A DNA stretch of 64,000 bases from positions 1 to 64,000 of the forward strand of contig JABHZQ010000024.1 of the NCBI GenBank assembly GCA_018656555.1, in the 5' to 3' direction. The notes beneath the pieces are model-generated. The model was given only the letters and a program-made list of their open reading frames with translations, was not told the DNA's origin and searched no databases. How positions within the stretch are numbered: the first letter of the stretch is position 1; each line of letters begins with the position of its first letter. The stretch comes from an archaeon. Its GTDB lineage: Archaea; Nanobdellota; Nanobdellia; SCGC-AAA011-G17; GW2011-AR17. A program made the translations under genes and the position numbers. This document shows, one piece after another, positions 37,023 through 45,307 of the stretch.

Positions 37023-38237
37023 TTATATTGCTGCCCAAGTGTATCTACCACCATTGTACATACACATATAAGACTCACCATCACTAAGCTCGCCAGTTTC
37101 TACATTAGAAGAATCATCATCATCTGCCCCACATTTATCCCAATTGTTTCTATCTCCACAAATATAATACCCATTACCTGCCCCAGTTTCATAAAAAGTA
37201 TCATGATCAATACATTCTCCATCAATATTTACACATTGAGTTTCTCCACAACAAGCAATTCTTCTTTCGCCGAATTTATTAATTGGAGGAGGATATCTTT
37301 GATCATTTCCATAGATATAACTCCAAATCCAAGATCCACCTTCTGAACAAGGCATACCAAAACAATCAATATCTAACTCATCAGTATAATCATCACCATC
37401 ATTATTGAAATTATCTTCACAAAAAAGTTCTCTACTATAAGTACAAGCTGCTTCAGAATCTCCTCTTTCAGGTCCATAAAAACCATAAACTAAATTACAT
37501 TCTGGATCTTCACATCCAAACATCCAATCTCCATCCTCATCCCATTCTTCTAAACAATTTTCAATACCTTCAGTATGAATAATAATTTCTAAAAGTCCCT
37601 CCATGATTATTGGAGAAATATCTCCTGTTTCCATATCAGCATATAATGGTTTCATCTGCAAGTCAGCTTCACCATCTCCATCAATATCATATAGATTAAC
37701 TCTTCCATGCATTAAAAGTCCATCCTCATCCTCACCATATTCATGTTCTATTGTAGGAACTTCCATTCCATCATCTAATGTACCTAAACTTGATAATATT
37801 CTAACAGCACCTAATTCCCATTCTACAAATAATGTATACTCTCTACCTAGATATACAAAAGAAAGATTACCTTCATTTTCTACAATCTCTTTGTAAGGAA
37901 ATTCAGAATCTTCTAAAGGAACAATCTCTTCTATTATTTCATCTCCTTCATCTGAACCACCATCATCCCCTCCTCCAGTAGTACTTCCTCCACCCGCTCC
38001 CCCACCAACACTAGAACCTCCTCCACCAACAGTAGTAGTCTCTTCCTCTTCTTCCTCTACTTCTGGTTCCTCTTCTTCCTCTAGCTCAGCCTCTACTTCT
38101 TCTTCAACTTCTTCTTCAACTTCTTCTGGCTCAGGAACATCAACTTCTTCTTCAGTAGAAAAAGAAAAAATTACAGCAAGAATAACAACAATTAGAATAA
38201 TTCCACCAATAAGAAACTTCCACCAATCTTTTTTCAT
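37023..38237 (-). CDS. Acidic, Cys-rich membrane-anchored surface protein
   Basis: 404 aa. N-terminal TM anchor (about residues 7-26), then an extreme Glu/Pro/Val low-complexity stretch (30-67), a Gly/Ser/Thr linker (68-95) and a globular part. The globular part includes a Ca-binding-like DIDGDGEAD and a C-terminal half rich in cysteine with Asn/Asp loops (CEDNFNNDGDDYTD, DIDCFGMPC), which suggests disulfides and calcium outside the cell. The layout resembles surface proteins of DPANN archaea. Function unknown. It ends 2 nt from tRNA-Thr(GGT). Confidence 0.75.
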   Translation of the reverse strand: MKKDWWKFLIGGIILIVVILAVIFSFSTEEEVDVPEPEEVEEEVEEEVEAELEEEEEPEVEEEEEETTTVGGGGSSVGGGAGGGSTTGGGDDGGSDEGDEIIEEIVPLEDSEFPYKEIVENEGNLSFVYLGREYTLFVEWELGAVRILSSLGTLDDGMEVPTIEHEYGEDEDGLLMHGRVNLYDIDGDGEADLQMKPLYADMETGDISPIIMEGLLEIIIHTEGIENCLEEWDEDGDWMFGCEDPECNLVYGFYGPERGDSEAACTYSRELFCEDNFNNDGDDYTDELDIDCFGMPCSEGGSWIWSYIYGNDQRYPPPINKFGERRIACCGETQCVNIDGECIDHDTFYETGAGNGYYICGDRNNWDKCGADDDDSSNVETGELSDGESYMCMYNGGRYTWAAI

Positions 38238-38319
38238 ACTCTATAACCTATGCTTTTTACTATTTAAATTCTTCTAATCCCTTAAAAAAACTTATAAAGA
38301 TAGATAGCAAAAAATTATT

Positions 38320-39099
38320 ATGGAAAAAATAGTTATTTTTAGATTTCATAAACATCCTTCTATTTGTTTGAATAGATTAGAACTATTGAATAAATTAAAT
38401 CCTGGTATTGAAATATATGGCATTTATGGTGGAGAGGAAAAGGATCTTTCTAAATTTGAAGAAACATTAAGGGGCCATCTCAAACATATTTGGGTTATAA
38501 AAAATAAAACTAATGATTGGAAATGGCAAAATTTTGATTTAGCTTTGAGAGATTGGTATAAAGAAATAGGAAAAGACATTACTTTTGATCGAGCTTATAT
38601 TGTTGAATGGGATTTAATATTAACAGATAGCTTAGATAATATTTATGCACATATCCCAAAAGAGGAACTAGGTTTGACTGGATTTAATAAATTAAGTTTA
38701 GTTGAAAAAGAGTGGGATTGGGTAGCTGAAGAACCATCTAGAAGTGACTGGTTAAAATTATTAGAGTTTGTTAAAAAGAAATATAATTATTCTCTTGAAC
38801 CTAATGCTTCATTAGGCCCTGGTTTATGTTTACCTAGAGAATTTTTAGAAAAATACAGTGAAGCTGAAGTTCCAGAGTTGTGTCATGATGAATTAAGAGT
38901 TCCATTATACTCTCAAATCTTCAATTTGAAATGTAAAGATACTGGATTTTATAAGAAATGGTTTGATGATGATGAAAAAAAGTACTTTAATTGTGTGAAT
39001 AGAGACATTGATATAGAAATTATTAAAACAGAAATTAAAAACAATGGAAGAAAAGCTTTTCACCCTTTTAGAAAACTATTTCACCTTAAACTCTCATAA
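38320..39099 (+). CDS. Glycosyltransferase-like protein
   Basis: 259 aa, soluble. The N-terminal pattern (EKIVIFRFHKHPSICLNRL) and the following YGIYGGEEKDL fit the first strands of a GT-A nucleotide-sugar fold, and AYIVEWDLILTD near residue 92 places acidic residues where GT-A enzymes have DxD. No exact family named. TATA-like CTTATAAAG at 38290-38298 predicts a leaderless mRNA. The last 19 nt overlap the convergent cfa gene, the longest such overlap in the window. Confidence 0.55.
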   Translation: MEKIVIFRFHKHPSICLNRLELLNKLNPGIEIYGIYGGEEKDLSKFEETLRGHLKHIWVIKNKTNDWKWQNFDLALRDWYKEIGKDITFDRAYIVEWDLILTDSLDNIYAHIPKEELGLTGFNKLSLVEKEWDWVAEEPSRSDWLKLLEFVKKKYNYSLEPNASLGPGLCLPREFLEKYSEAEVPELCHDELRVPLYSQIFNLKCKDTGFYKKWFDDDEKKYFNCVNRDIDIEIIKTEIKNNGRKAFHPFRKLFHLKLS

Positions 39100-40187
39100 T
39101 CCACTTGTGATCCATATTTAGAAAACACAATCTGCCAAAGTTGATTCTCATGTGCTCTAAAAGAACCTGCACAAGATAGCAAGTAATAATTCCACATTCT
39201 TTTGAATCCTTTATCATAATTTCTTTTAATTTTATCCCAATTTTTGTTAAAGTTTTTATGCCAAGCCATTAAGGTCTTATCATAATAAGTTCCAAAATTA
39301 TGCCAGTCTTCAAGTATGAATAAACCTTCATAAGCTCTTGTTACCTGTTTTGCTGAAGGAAGCAATCCATTTGGAAAAATATACTTATCAATCCAAGGTT
39401 CCACACTTGTTTGTGATCTATTCCCCCCAATTGTATGTAATAAGAACAATCCATCATTCTTTAAACAAGAATTAGCAACTTTAAAGAAAGTTTTGTAATT
39501 CTTTTGTCCCACATGCTCAAACATACCAACAGATACAATTCTGTCAAACGGTTCATCAAGATCTCTATAATCTTGTAATCTTATTTCAACATCAAGTCCT
39601 TTGCATCTTTTTTTAGCTAAATCTACCTGTTCTTGAGATACAGTAATCCCTACAACCTTTACTTTATACTTTTCAGCTGCAAACTTAGCAAAGCTTCCCC
39701 AACCACAACCAATATCTAGAACTTTTAATCCTGGTTTTAATTTTAGTTTTTTACATAGTAAGTCTAATTTTTCATCTTGTGCTTGATTTAGAGTTTTTGC
39801 TTTTTTCCAATAGCCACAGGTATAGGTTAATCTTTTATCCAGCATATGTTTGTAAAGGTCATTACCAATATCATAATGTTTCTTCCCAATTTCATGAGCT
39901 TTTGATTTTCTTTGTTGATTTGTTAATTTTGCTTTTATTACAGAAAGAACCATCTTTCCTTTAATTTTAGTATCTAACTTTGCTCTAAGTACTCGATCTA
40001 TAAATTGATCTAAATGTTTACAATCCCACCATCCATCCATATAAGACTCTCCTAATGCCAATGTTCCTCCAGATAGAACTCTTGCATAGAATTTAGGATT
40101 TTTAACTTTAATATCCCAAGGTCTTTTCCCATTTATCTTTACATCTGCATGATTCAAGAGTTCTTGAGTAGTTTGTTTTAAATCCAT
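39081..40187 (-). CDS. cfa: Cyclopropane-fatty-acyl-phospholipid synthase
   Basis: S-adenosylmethionine-dependent enzyme that adds methylene across a lipid double bond. 368 aa, full length. Visible: N-terminal lipid-binding part (GESYMDGWW), HYDIGNDLY, LTYTCGYW, SAM motif VLDIGCGWGSFA, VGITVSQEQ, SVGMFEHVG and the C-terminal FGTYYDKTLMAWH. These are the hallmark motifs of Cfa. Archaeal lipids lack fatty acyl chains, so the substrate may be unsaturated isoprenoid chains or lipids taken from a host or partner; transfer from bacteria is likely but not proven. Confidence 0.93.
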   Translation of the reverse strand: MDLKQTTQELLNHADVKINGKRPWDIKVKNPKFYARVLSGGTLALGESYMDGWWDCKHLDQFIDRVLRAKLDTKIKGKMVLSVIKAKLTNQQRKSKAHEIGKKHYDIGNDLYKHMLDKRLTYTCGYWKKAKTLNQAQDEKLDLLCKKLKLKPGLKVLDIGCGWGSFAKFAAEKYKVKVVGITVSQEQVDLAKKRCKGLDVEIRLQDYRDLDEPFDRIVSVGMFEHVGQKNYKTFFKVANSCLKNDGLFLLHTIGGNRSQTSVEPWIDKYIFPNGLLPSAKQVTRAYEGLFILEDWHNFGTYYDKTLMAWHKNFNKNWDKIKRNYDKGFKRMWNYYLLSCAGSFRAHENQLWQIVFSKYGSQVDYESLR

Positions 40188-40273
40188 GAAATAAAGAAAA
40201 GAATATTTACATATAAATGTTACTACTTGAACTAATAGGAATATTTACATATTTTTCAATGTAGTAATTAAAT

Positions 40274-41125
40274 ATGAAACATAGGTTGGATCTCCATGAA
40301 GGAGTGATTATCTCAGTGATTGTATTCACATTAGTAGCTATATTCCTTCCTGGAAAAGGAATGGATGAATTAGTACTTGCATTATTATCTGTATCTTCCT
40401 TCTTGTTTGGTATATTCATGGCTTTCTCAGTATCAGATAGGCACTCTAGACAGAAAGAAGTAAGGGCTACATTAAAATATGGGGATGCTTATGTTGTTAA
40501 CCTCTATAAACTGGCTGAAGCTTATAGTGGGGAAGTAGGTAAAAAAACACAAAAACTACTAGATAATTGGTTAGTTGATACATTTGATTATTTTTTACAT
40601 GATTTCCATAAAACTTTACCTAAATTCTATAAATTATTTGATTATATAATTAACTTAAATCCTCAAACAAAAAAACAACATGCACTTTATGATGAAATGA
40701 TAACAAATCTACAAAATCAAGTTATATCCAATAAAAAAGTAAGATACTTAGTCCATGATAAAATATCAAGACCAGAATGGATTAGCATTTTAACCTTGGC
40801 CGGAGTTATAATATTCTGTTTATTTTTTATCAACACAAATACATTTTTTTCAATTTTACTTGTCGTATTATTATCAACAACTCTAGTAACTATTGTAATG
40901 GTACTTAGGGATCTTGATTCATTATTCTGGAAAGAACAAAAATGGGTATGGGACCCAGCAATAGATATGTTTAATGAAATTGGTACTCTTCCATATATCC
41001 CCCAAGTATGTATTGATATAAAAAGAGTAAAAGTTGAAAAGGGATTAAAGTACAGATCAGCAGATTATCCTCACCCTTATCCTAATATGAAAGGAAAGAA
41101 AGTAAAAATAAGAATTGCTAAATAA
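40274..41125 (+). CDS. Four-TM protein, DUF4239/bestrophin-like
   Basis: 283 aa. Two TM helices near the N terminus (about 12-30 and 33-51), a helical cytosolic region, and two more TM helices (about 172-190, 193-211) followed by a charged tail. The VSDRHSRQKEVR after TM2 and the LRDLDSLFW after TM4 match the layout of DUF4239 proteins, which are distantly bestrophin-like. Ion transport is possible but not shown. Overlaps the convergent gene by 8 nt. Confidence 0.6.
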   Translation: MKHRLDLHEGVIISVIVFTLVAIFLPGKGMDELVLALLSVSSFLFGIFMAFSVSDRHSRQKEVRATLKYGDAYVVNLYKLAEAYSGEVGKKTQKLLDNWLVDTFDYFLHDFHKTLPKFYKLFDYIINLNPQTKKQHALYDEMITNLQNQVISNKKVRYLVHDKISRPEWISILTLAGVIIFCLFFINTNTFFSILLVVLLSTTLVTIVMVLRDLDSLFWKEQKWVWDPAIDMFNEIGTLPYIPQVCIDIKRVKVEKGLKYRSADYPHPYPNMKGKKVKIRIAK

Positions 41126-41711
41126 GATTGGTCTGTACATCCATATCAATAATTTTTCTAGCCATATATTGGGCTTGTCTCATAGCATAATCAATTATAT
41201 CTTCTTTTTTATCTGTGGGTACAGTTGGCAAAGAATAATACTTTATCTCTTTCTCTCTAAGAAACTTTAACAACATTTTGTCAATCTTTTCTTGCCATTC
41301 ATATTCAGTATTCCTAATTCCATCTTGAACTAAACCAATTCTAGTCAAAGGAGTCTTAAATATAAAATTATAAGATTTAGCATGACTTAAGGTAAATGGC
41401 TCCATCCATTCTGGTGCAGGTATACCTGCAGACCCATATAAATCTAAAGTATAAATAAAATTATCAACAATACTTCTATCACAAACAACATATTCATTAA
41501 GATCTTGTTTCTCTCTCTCCCTTTGGACTTGAGTTAACATAATCCAGTTTTGAGCTAGAAAGTCCCCTTTTCCTTGTTTTAAGTATGGACAAGAACCAGC
41601 AACTTCACTAACCAAACCCACTGTTCTAGCCCTAGATTTCAAAACACCTGCAAGAAAATAGGTTAAAGTGGTCTTAAATGTACCATGGGAACCTATTATT
41701 GCAATCTTCAT
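41118..41711 (-). CDS. AAA_28/NadR-like P-loop nucleotide kinase
   Basis: 197 aa. Starts with a P-loop, IGSHGTFKTT, then SEVAGSCPYLKQGKGD and the YVVCDRSIVDNFIYTLD acidic motif, a layout typical of AAA_28/NadR-type small-molecule or nucleotide kinases. Substrate not identifiable. Single minus-strand gene. Confidence 0.75.
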   Translation of the reverse strand: MKIAIIGSHGTFKTTLTYFLAGVLKSRARTVGLVSEVAGSCPYLKQGKGDFLAQNWIMLTQVQREREKQDLNEYVVCDRSIVDNFIYTLDLYGSAGIPAPEWMEPFTLSHAKSYNFIFKTPLTRIGLVQDGIRNTEYEWQEKIDKMLLKFLREKEIKYYSLPTVPTDKKEDIIDYAMRQAQYMARKIIDMDVQTNLI

Positions 41712-41823
41712 GATCTTTTGGTTATCTCTTTTATTTATAATGAATTATATCTCAAAAAATAATCATTAAAGAACTATAACAAAAATCGAAAAGATTATAA
41801 ACAATATTTACTAGTAGATAATT

Positions 41824-42102
41824 ATGGCTCAACAAGTAACACCTCAAAGAAATCCTTTTTTTGCTGGTCCACAATCTGGTGCTCCAGCTCAACCTGCACC
41901 GCCAGTTCAACCAGCTAGACCTGGTATGCAACCAAAACCAGGAGTTCAACCTAAACCAACTCCAAAAGCAGGAGGAAATTTCTTTCAGAAAAACAAACCT
42001 TTGCTAATAGTTGCAGCAGCAATAGTATTCTTAGTTGTAGTCGGAGTAATTGTATTTTTATTAATTGGCATATTAGGTACAGAAGTAAGTACTAAAATAT
42101 AA
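41824..42102 (+). CDS. Pro/Gln-rich single-TM small protein
   Basis: 92 aa: a low-complexity Pro/Ala/Gln N-terminal half (about residues 15-48) and one TM helix near the C terminus (about 60-84). Such tails often bind SH3-like or periplasmic partners; nothing specific can be said. The next gene starts 1 nt after its stop, so the two form an operon. Confidence 0.65.
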   Translation: MAQQVTPQRNPFFAGPQSGAPAQPAPPVQPARPGMQPKPGVQPKPTPKAGGNFFQKNKPLLIVAAAIVFLVVVGVIVFLLIGILGTEVSTKI

Positions 42103-42103
42103 A

Positions 42104-42550
42104 ATGAAAAAAATTATTGGTAAAGTCATCTTAACATCAATTCTATTCTTAATAGTTGCCCAAATAGTTCATAGTTTGGGTGCAATGGCAACAATGAACT
42201 ACTACCTGTTAGAAGAATTCTTCCCTGTTTGGAGTTCAATAATGATGCCAACTGAAGGCCCACCTGGAACTAATTTCTTTGTTTTATCGGCAGTATTCAA
42301 TTTTATAACTGGTTTAATCTTTTCATTAGTATATTTAGCTGTTAACAAGGGATTAAAACCTAAACAAGCAACAAAAAAAGGAGTGTTATATGGTGTTTTA
42401 TTTTTCTGTGTTGCAGGGATTCCAACCACTCTATCTCTGATCCTATTAATTAACTTGCCTTTAACATTATTACTTGTCTGGGCATTAGAATCTTTTATCA
42501 TCTACTTAATTGCGGGTGGAATAGTTAGTAAGTTCTTAACAAAGCCATAA
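42104..42550 (+). CDS. Four-TM membrane protein
   Basis: 148 aa with TM helices near residues 6-25, 62-82, 94-114 and 118-140. A loop rich in Met and Pro (SSIMMPTEGPPGTN) lies between TM1 and TM2. No family recognised. Directly follows the Pro-rich TM protein and overlaps the convergent nuclease gene by 15 nt. Confidence 0.65.
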   Translation: MKKIIGKVILTSILFLIVAQIVHSLGAMATMNYYLLEEFFPVWSSIMMPTEGPPGTNFFVLSAVFNFITGLIFSLVYLAVNKGLKPKQATKKGVLYGVLFFCVAGIPTTLSLILLINLPLTLLLVWALESFIIYLIAGGIVSKFLTKP

Positions 42551-42949
42551 ACCCTTATCTTTGTTCTCAAGTTCTTTTAAGTCTAAATAATACTTAGTAG
42601 TAGCATTATACTTGTCATACACTTTTGCATACCCTTCTTGTACTAAATAAGCATTAATCATATTCCCATCCAAATGAATATATCTTAACAACCGACCATA
42701 CTTCCCTCTATTATCAACATCTCTTTCCAAATAAACCTCTTTTCCTAGCACTAAATCACTTAAAGCTTCCTTAGCCTCAGAATAATAACATTCATCTGTC
42801 TCGGGAGTATTGATCCCTGATAGCCTAATCCTATCTCCTGTTTCAATATCTAGAGTATCACCATCTATTACATTGGTAACCAAGTAAGGCCCCTCTAAGG
42901 GAGTACAAGCACTCAAAAAAAGCAATAACAAAATTAGTATTTTTCTCAT
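42536..42949 (-). CDS. Lipoprotein thermonuclease (SNase-like)
   Basis: 137 aa. Signal peptide with lipobox LSAC (residues 12-15), then an OB-fold nuclease: VIDGDTLDIETGDRIRLSGINTPE carries the catalytic Arg and acidic residues, followed by YSEAKEAL, GKEVYLERDVDNRGKYGRLL and NAYLVQEGYAKV. This is the staphylococcal nuclease pattern. As a lipoprotein it would sit on the outer face of the membrane and degrade DNA or RNA, probably to scavenge nucleotides. It is the natural client of the Lgt at 27105-27869. GGAGAT precedes the ATG. Confidence 0.9.
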   Translation of the reverse strand: MRKILILLLLFLSACTPLEGPYLVTNVIDGDTLDIETGDRIRLSGINTPETDECYYSEAKEALSDLVLGKEVYLERDVDNRGKYGRLLRYIHLDGNMINAYLVQEGYAKVYDKYNATTKYYLDLKELENKDKGLWLC

Positions 42950-43023
42950 AATCTCCTAAGACTAAGAGTTTTAATAAAACTTAACAAAGAAATGTTGAAA
43001 ATCTTTCAAAAAAAATAAAAAAA

Positions 43024-43215
43024 TTATTTTAGTAAATCTTGACATGATTTACAATTAGATTGAAGCAAAAAAACAAGACCGAACAACAAAAAGACAGCAG
43101 TCCACCAATTTATGCCCCAAAAAGTCCACAATCCTAAATCAGCTAAAAGAAAGGCAATACCAAAAAGAATTGCCACTCCAGCTGTTAACATTGCACATTT
43201 TTTACATAATAACAT
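43024..43215 (-). CDS. Small two-TM protein with CxxC pairs
   Basis: 63 aa: CKKC at residues 4-7, two TM helices (about 10-27 and 33-51), CKSC at 55-58. The two CxxC pairs would lie on the same side of the membrane and could bind a metal or a disulfide. Function not known. Confidence 0.6.
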   Translation of the reverse strand: MLLCKKCAMLTAGVAILFGIAFLLADLGLWTFWGINWWTAVFLLFGLVFLLQSNCKSCQDLLK

Positions 43216-43256
43216 TTTATTATTAGAAAAACATAATCTTATTTATTTCTTTCTAT

Positions 43257-43523
43257 TCAAGGAAACTCAGTTCTTTTAACCCAAAGAGGTAATACTATAA
43301 AATGATGAATTGCATCAGAAAAAAACAAAGAAAGCCCAATTATCAGTACAATATCTAATGTAATATAAAAATAGAAAAAACAAATAAAAATTCCAACATA
43401 CATATGGTGCATATGACCAACCTTTTTACCTTTATGTCTCTGCTTCCAAGAACCAAAACCAATTCTTCCAATAATTGTCCCTAACTCAATCGCAAGAGTT
43501 AGTAAAATTACAAAACCCCACAT
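43257..43523 (-). CDS. Small membrane protein with His-rich loop
   Basis: 88 aa, about three TM helices, with a His-rich loop KKVGHMHHMYVG (residues 34-45) and a second DAIHHFIV near residue 70. The histidines could bind a metal or haem. Its ATG follows directly on the stop of the DUF5654-like gene, so the two are coupled. Confidence 0.6.
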   Translation of the reverse strand: MWGFVILLTLAIELGTIIGRIGFGSWKQRHKGKKVGHMHHMYVGIFICFFYFYITLDIVLIIGLSLFFSDAIHHFIVLPLWVKRTEFP

Positions 43524-43760
43524 CTAATCTTCCTCTTTTTTACCATTAACTTTTGTTTCAGCCTTACCAACATAGTAGATAACAACTACAGCTACAATAG
43601 TGACAACAATTGCATAAATAATCATCCCTATAATATTTGCAGTACTATCAAAGAAATGTGCAAAGATTGCTTTGATTGTATCATTCCAGGCAAGAGCAGC
43701 AACAAGACCAAAAGCAGCTGTTAACAAAGCAGCTAATTTTTCAATAATTGCCTTTTTCAT
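43524..43760 (-). CDS. DUF5654-like two-TM protein
   Basis: 78 aa. Pattern KKAIIEKLAALLTAAFGLVAALAWNDTIK, then a second TM helix and a charged tail, matches the archaeal DUF5654 family of small membrane proteins of unknown function. First gene of a small minus-strand unit of membrane proteins reaching to 43024. Confidence 0.75.
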   Translation of the reverse strand: MKKAIIEKLAALLTAAFGLVAALAWNDTIKAIFAHFFDSTANIIGMIIYAIVVTIVAVVVIYYVGKAETKVNGKKEED

Positions 43761-43835
43761 AGATTAATCCAAGATTAATTACTATAAAAACCTTCTCAAA
43801 AAATTTATAAAGCTTCTAGCCTTGTATATTTTACA

Positions 43836-44438
43836 ATGGTATCATTGAACTTTACGGATGCACTGGCTGTTATCAAACCATTATTCTTTTTTATAATCGG
43901 AATGGTAATCTATACTGTATTTGTTTTTAAGTTCTATAAGTTCATTGCAAGAAAGGATATCTTTGAATTAAATTTAAATCAATATAATTCAGCTGAACAA
44001 GGTTTGTTTAAACAAGCAATAAGTGTATTCTTTTACATCATAGAATATATATTAATATTCCCTATCTTTGTATTCTTTTGGTTTGGCATTTTAACAATCC
44101 TTTTAGCATTCCTAGCAGAAGGTCAACCACTAACTGCAATCCTTTTAGTATCCATGGCTTTGATTGGTACAGTAAGAGTAGCAGCTTACTATAGTGAAGA
44201 CCTTTCAAGGGATGTGGCAAAAATGTTACCCTTTGCTCTATTGGGTGTGTTTCTAATCAACATAACCAATTTTTCATACATAGCTGCTTTTGAATTACTT
44301 AGTGATCTTCCTTCACACTGGGAAATAATTCCTTATTATTTAATTTTCATAATACTTCTAGAATTTATTCTAAGAATAATAACTCTTCTAGCTGGTTGGA
44401 TTATTCCAAATGAAGAACCTGAACCAGAAGAAATGTAA
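43836..44438 (+). CDS. Five-TM membrane protein
   Basis: 200 aa with TM helices near residues 14-32, 61-86, 90-112, 128-147 and 161-187 and a short acidic C-terminal tail (PNEEPEPEEM). TTTATAAAG at 43803-43811 predicts a leaderless mRNA. The stop lies 1 nt from the discriminator base of tRNA-Leu(CAA) on the other strand. No family recognised. Confidence 0.68.
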   Translation: MVSLNFTDALAVIKPLFFFIIGMVIYTVFVFKFYKFIARKDIFELNLNQYNSAEQGLFKQAISVFFYIIEYILIFPIFVFFWFGILTILLAFLAEGQPLTAILLVSMALIGTVRVAAYYSEDLSRDVAKMLPFALLGVFLINITNFSYIAAFELLSDLPSHWEIIPYYLIFIILLEFILRIITLLAGWIIPNEEPEPEEM

Positions 44439-44453
44439 ATGCGCGGGACAGGT

Positions 44454-44494
44454 CTTTCGTAAAACTTTTTGATTAAACTTTTTAAAAAGTTTAT
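44454..44494 (-). other. tRNA intron 3, T loop (position 59/60)
   Basis: 41 nt. Central helix TTCG/CGAA, bulges AAA and AGA, AT-rich inner stem. Cutting AA-A and AG-A gives the 7-nt T loop TTCGAAA. Confidence 0.88.
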
Positions 44495-44526
44495 TTCGAA
44501 CCTGCGTAGGCACTAAGCCACTGGAT

Positions 44527-44561
44527 ATCTTACTTTAGATAGACAGGTTGTCATCTATGGT
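44527..44561 (-). other. tRNA intron 2, canonical position 37/38
   Basis: 35 nt. Central helix CTCA/TAAG with one mismatch, bulges AGA and ATA, inner hairpin GACA/TGTC. Cutting AG-A and AT-A yields loop CTCAAGA. Confidence 0.85.
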
Positions 44562-44568
44562 CTTGAGT

Positions 44569-44593
44569 TTAGCCAAGTATTGGTATATACTTA
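44569..44593 (-). other. tRNA intron 1, anticodon stem (position 30/31)
   Basis: 25 nt. Central helix GGCT/GGCT (two GC, two GU pairs), bulges GGT and AAA, inner 6-bp hairpin AAGTAT/ATACTT directly next to the 5' bulge. Cutting GG-T and AA-A joins CTGG to ACTCAAG, as expected for the mature anticodon stem. Confidence 0.88.
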
Positions 44594-44664
44594 CCAGCCC
44601 GTTTGACCACTCCGGCACCCGCGCATAAACTATCAAGAAAAAATATGTCTTTATAAAAGTTCCT

Positions 44665-45228
44665 CTAAGTGAATGTAGTCTTATCTGAAAGATCAATCAC
44701 AACATCACACAATTGAGACAATTCATTAATAATTTTCTTATTTGTATGTTCATGTATTCCTAAAATAATCCCATTCTTACTATGATTTCTCAATTTAGTT
44801 ATCAAGAAGTGTGTAAACTTAATCGCAGAGTCTAAACCATTATACAATGCAAGAGTATTCAATGAATCAAGATAAACAAATGATAGTTCCTCCTTAGCAA
44901 CTAATGAACTTAAAGCAATACCCAACCTTGTCAAACTATTTTCAGTACCAATAAAGATACAATTCCCTATATCTTCTTCCTCTCTTTTAGTAACACAATC
45001 AACAAAAAATAATCTAGAAGTATCTACATCTTTTCTTTGTAAGGTAGTTACTAAATTATTAAATGGCCTATTCAAAGAAATATATGTCCCTCTATGTCCT
45101 GGATTAATCTCCAACCAGTGCTTAACCATAAACATGTTAATCTCTTGATAATGTTCAGTTGGAATAATGGTCAAGATAACAGAATCAGGAGGAATACCTT
45201 CTAACTTGCTTTTAATTAGCTCAATCAT
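44665..45228 (-). CDS. KaiC/RecA-like protein without Walker A (DUF7504-like)
   Basis: 187 aa. The strand-helix order is RecA-like: SVILTIIPTEHY in place of a P-loop, RLFFVDCVT as Walker-B-like strand, then LSFVYLDSLNTLALYN and the C-terminal strand IILGIHEH. No GxxxxGKT is present, so it should not hydrolyse ATP in the normal way. Resembles archaeal DUF7504-type proteins. The nearby genes at 47131 and 47858 are intact KaiC-like ATPases. Confidence 0.65.
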   Translation of the reverse strand: MIELIKSKLEGIPPDSVILTIIPTEHYQEINMFMVKHWLEINPGHRGTYISLNRPFNNLVTTLQRKDVDTSRLFFVDCVTKREEEDIGNCIFIGTENSLTRLGIALSSLVAKEELSFVYLDSLNTLALYNGLDSAIKFTHFLITKLRNHSKNGIILGIHEHTNKKIINELSQLCDVVIDLSDKTTFT

Positions 45229-45270
45229 ATCTAATCTAAACCATACTCTATTTAAAATCTTTTTGATTTT

Positions 45271-45286
45271 CGAAAGCTTTATATTT
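45271..45286 (+). promoter_or_regulatory. BRE/TATA promoter of the 45308-48556 operon
   Basis: CGAAAGC followed by TTTATATTT, ending 21 nt before the ATG at 45308. The same CGAAAGnTTTATAT form occurs at 31885, which suggests this is the BRE/TATA consensus of this genome. Confidence 0.65.
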
Positions 45287-45307
45287 ATTTAAATAGTTAG
45301 TATAAAC

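Larger units (their letters stand above)
44440..44624 (-). tRNA. tRNA-Leu(CAA) with three introns
   Basis: 185 nt. Acceptor GCGCGGG/CCCGCGC, discriminator A. Removing 25, 35 and 41 nt leaves an 84-nt class II tRNA with D arm CCGGAGTGGTCAAACGG, anticodon stem CTGGA/TCCAG, loop CTCAAGA (anticodon CAA), variable arm with GGC/GCC, and T arm GCAGG-TTCGAAA-CCTGT. Each intron has bulge-helix-bulge geometry with cuts that restore standard tRNA positions. CTTTTATAAA on the minus strand (44650-44659) is the likely TATA box, about 25 nt upstream. Confidence 0.93.
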
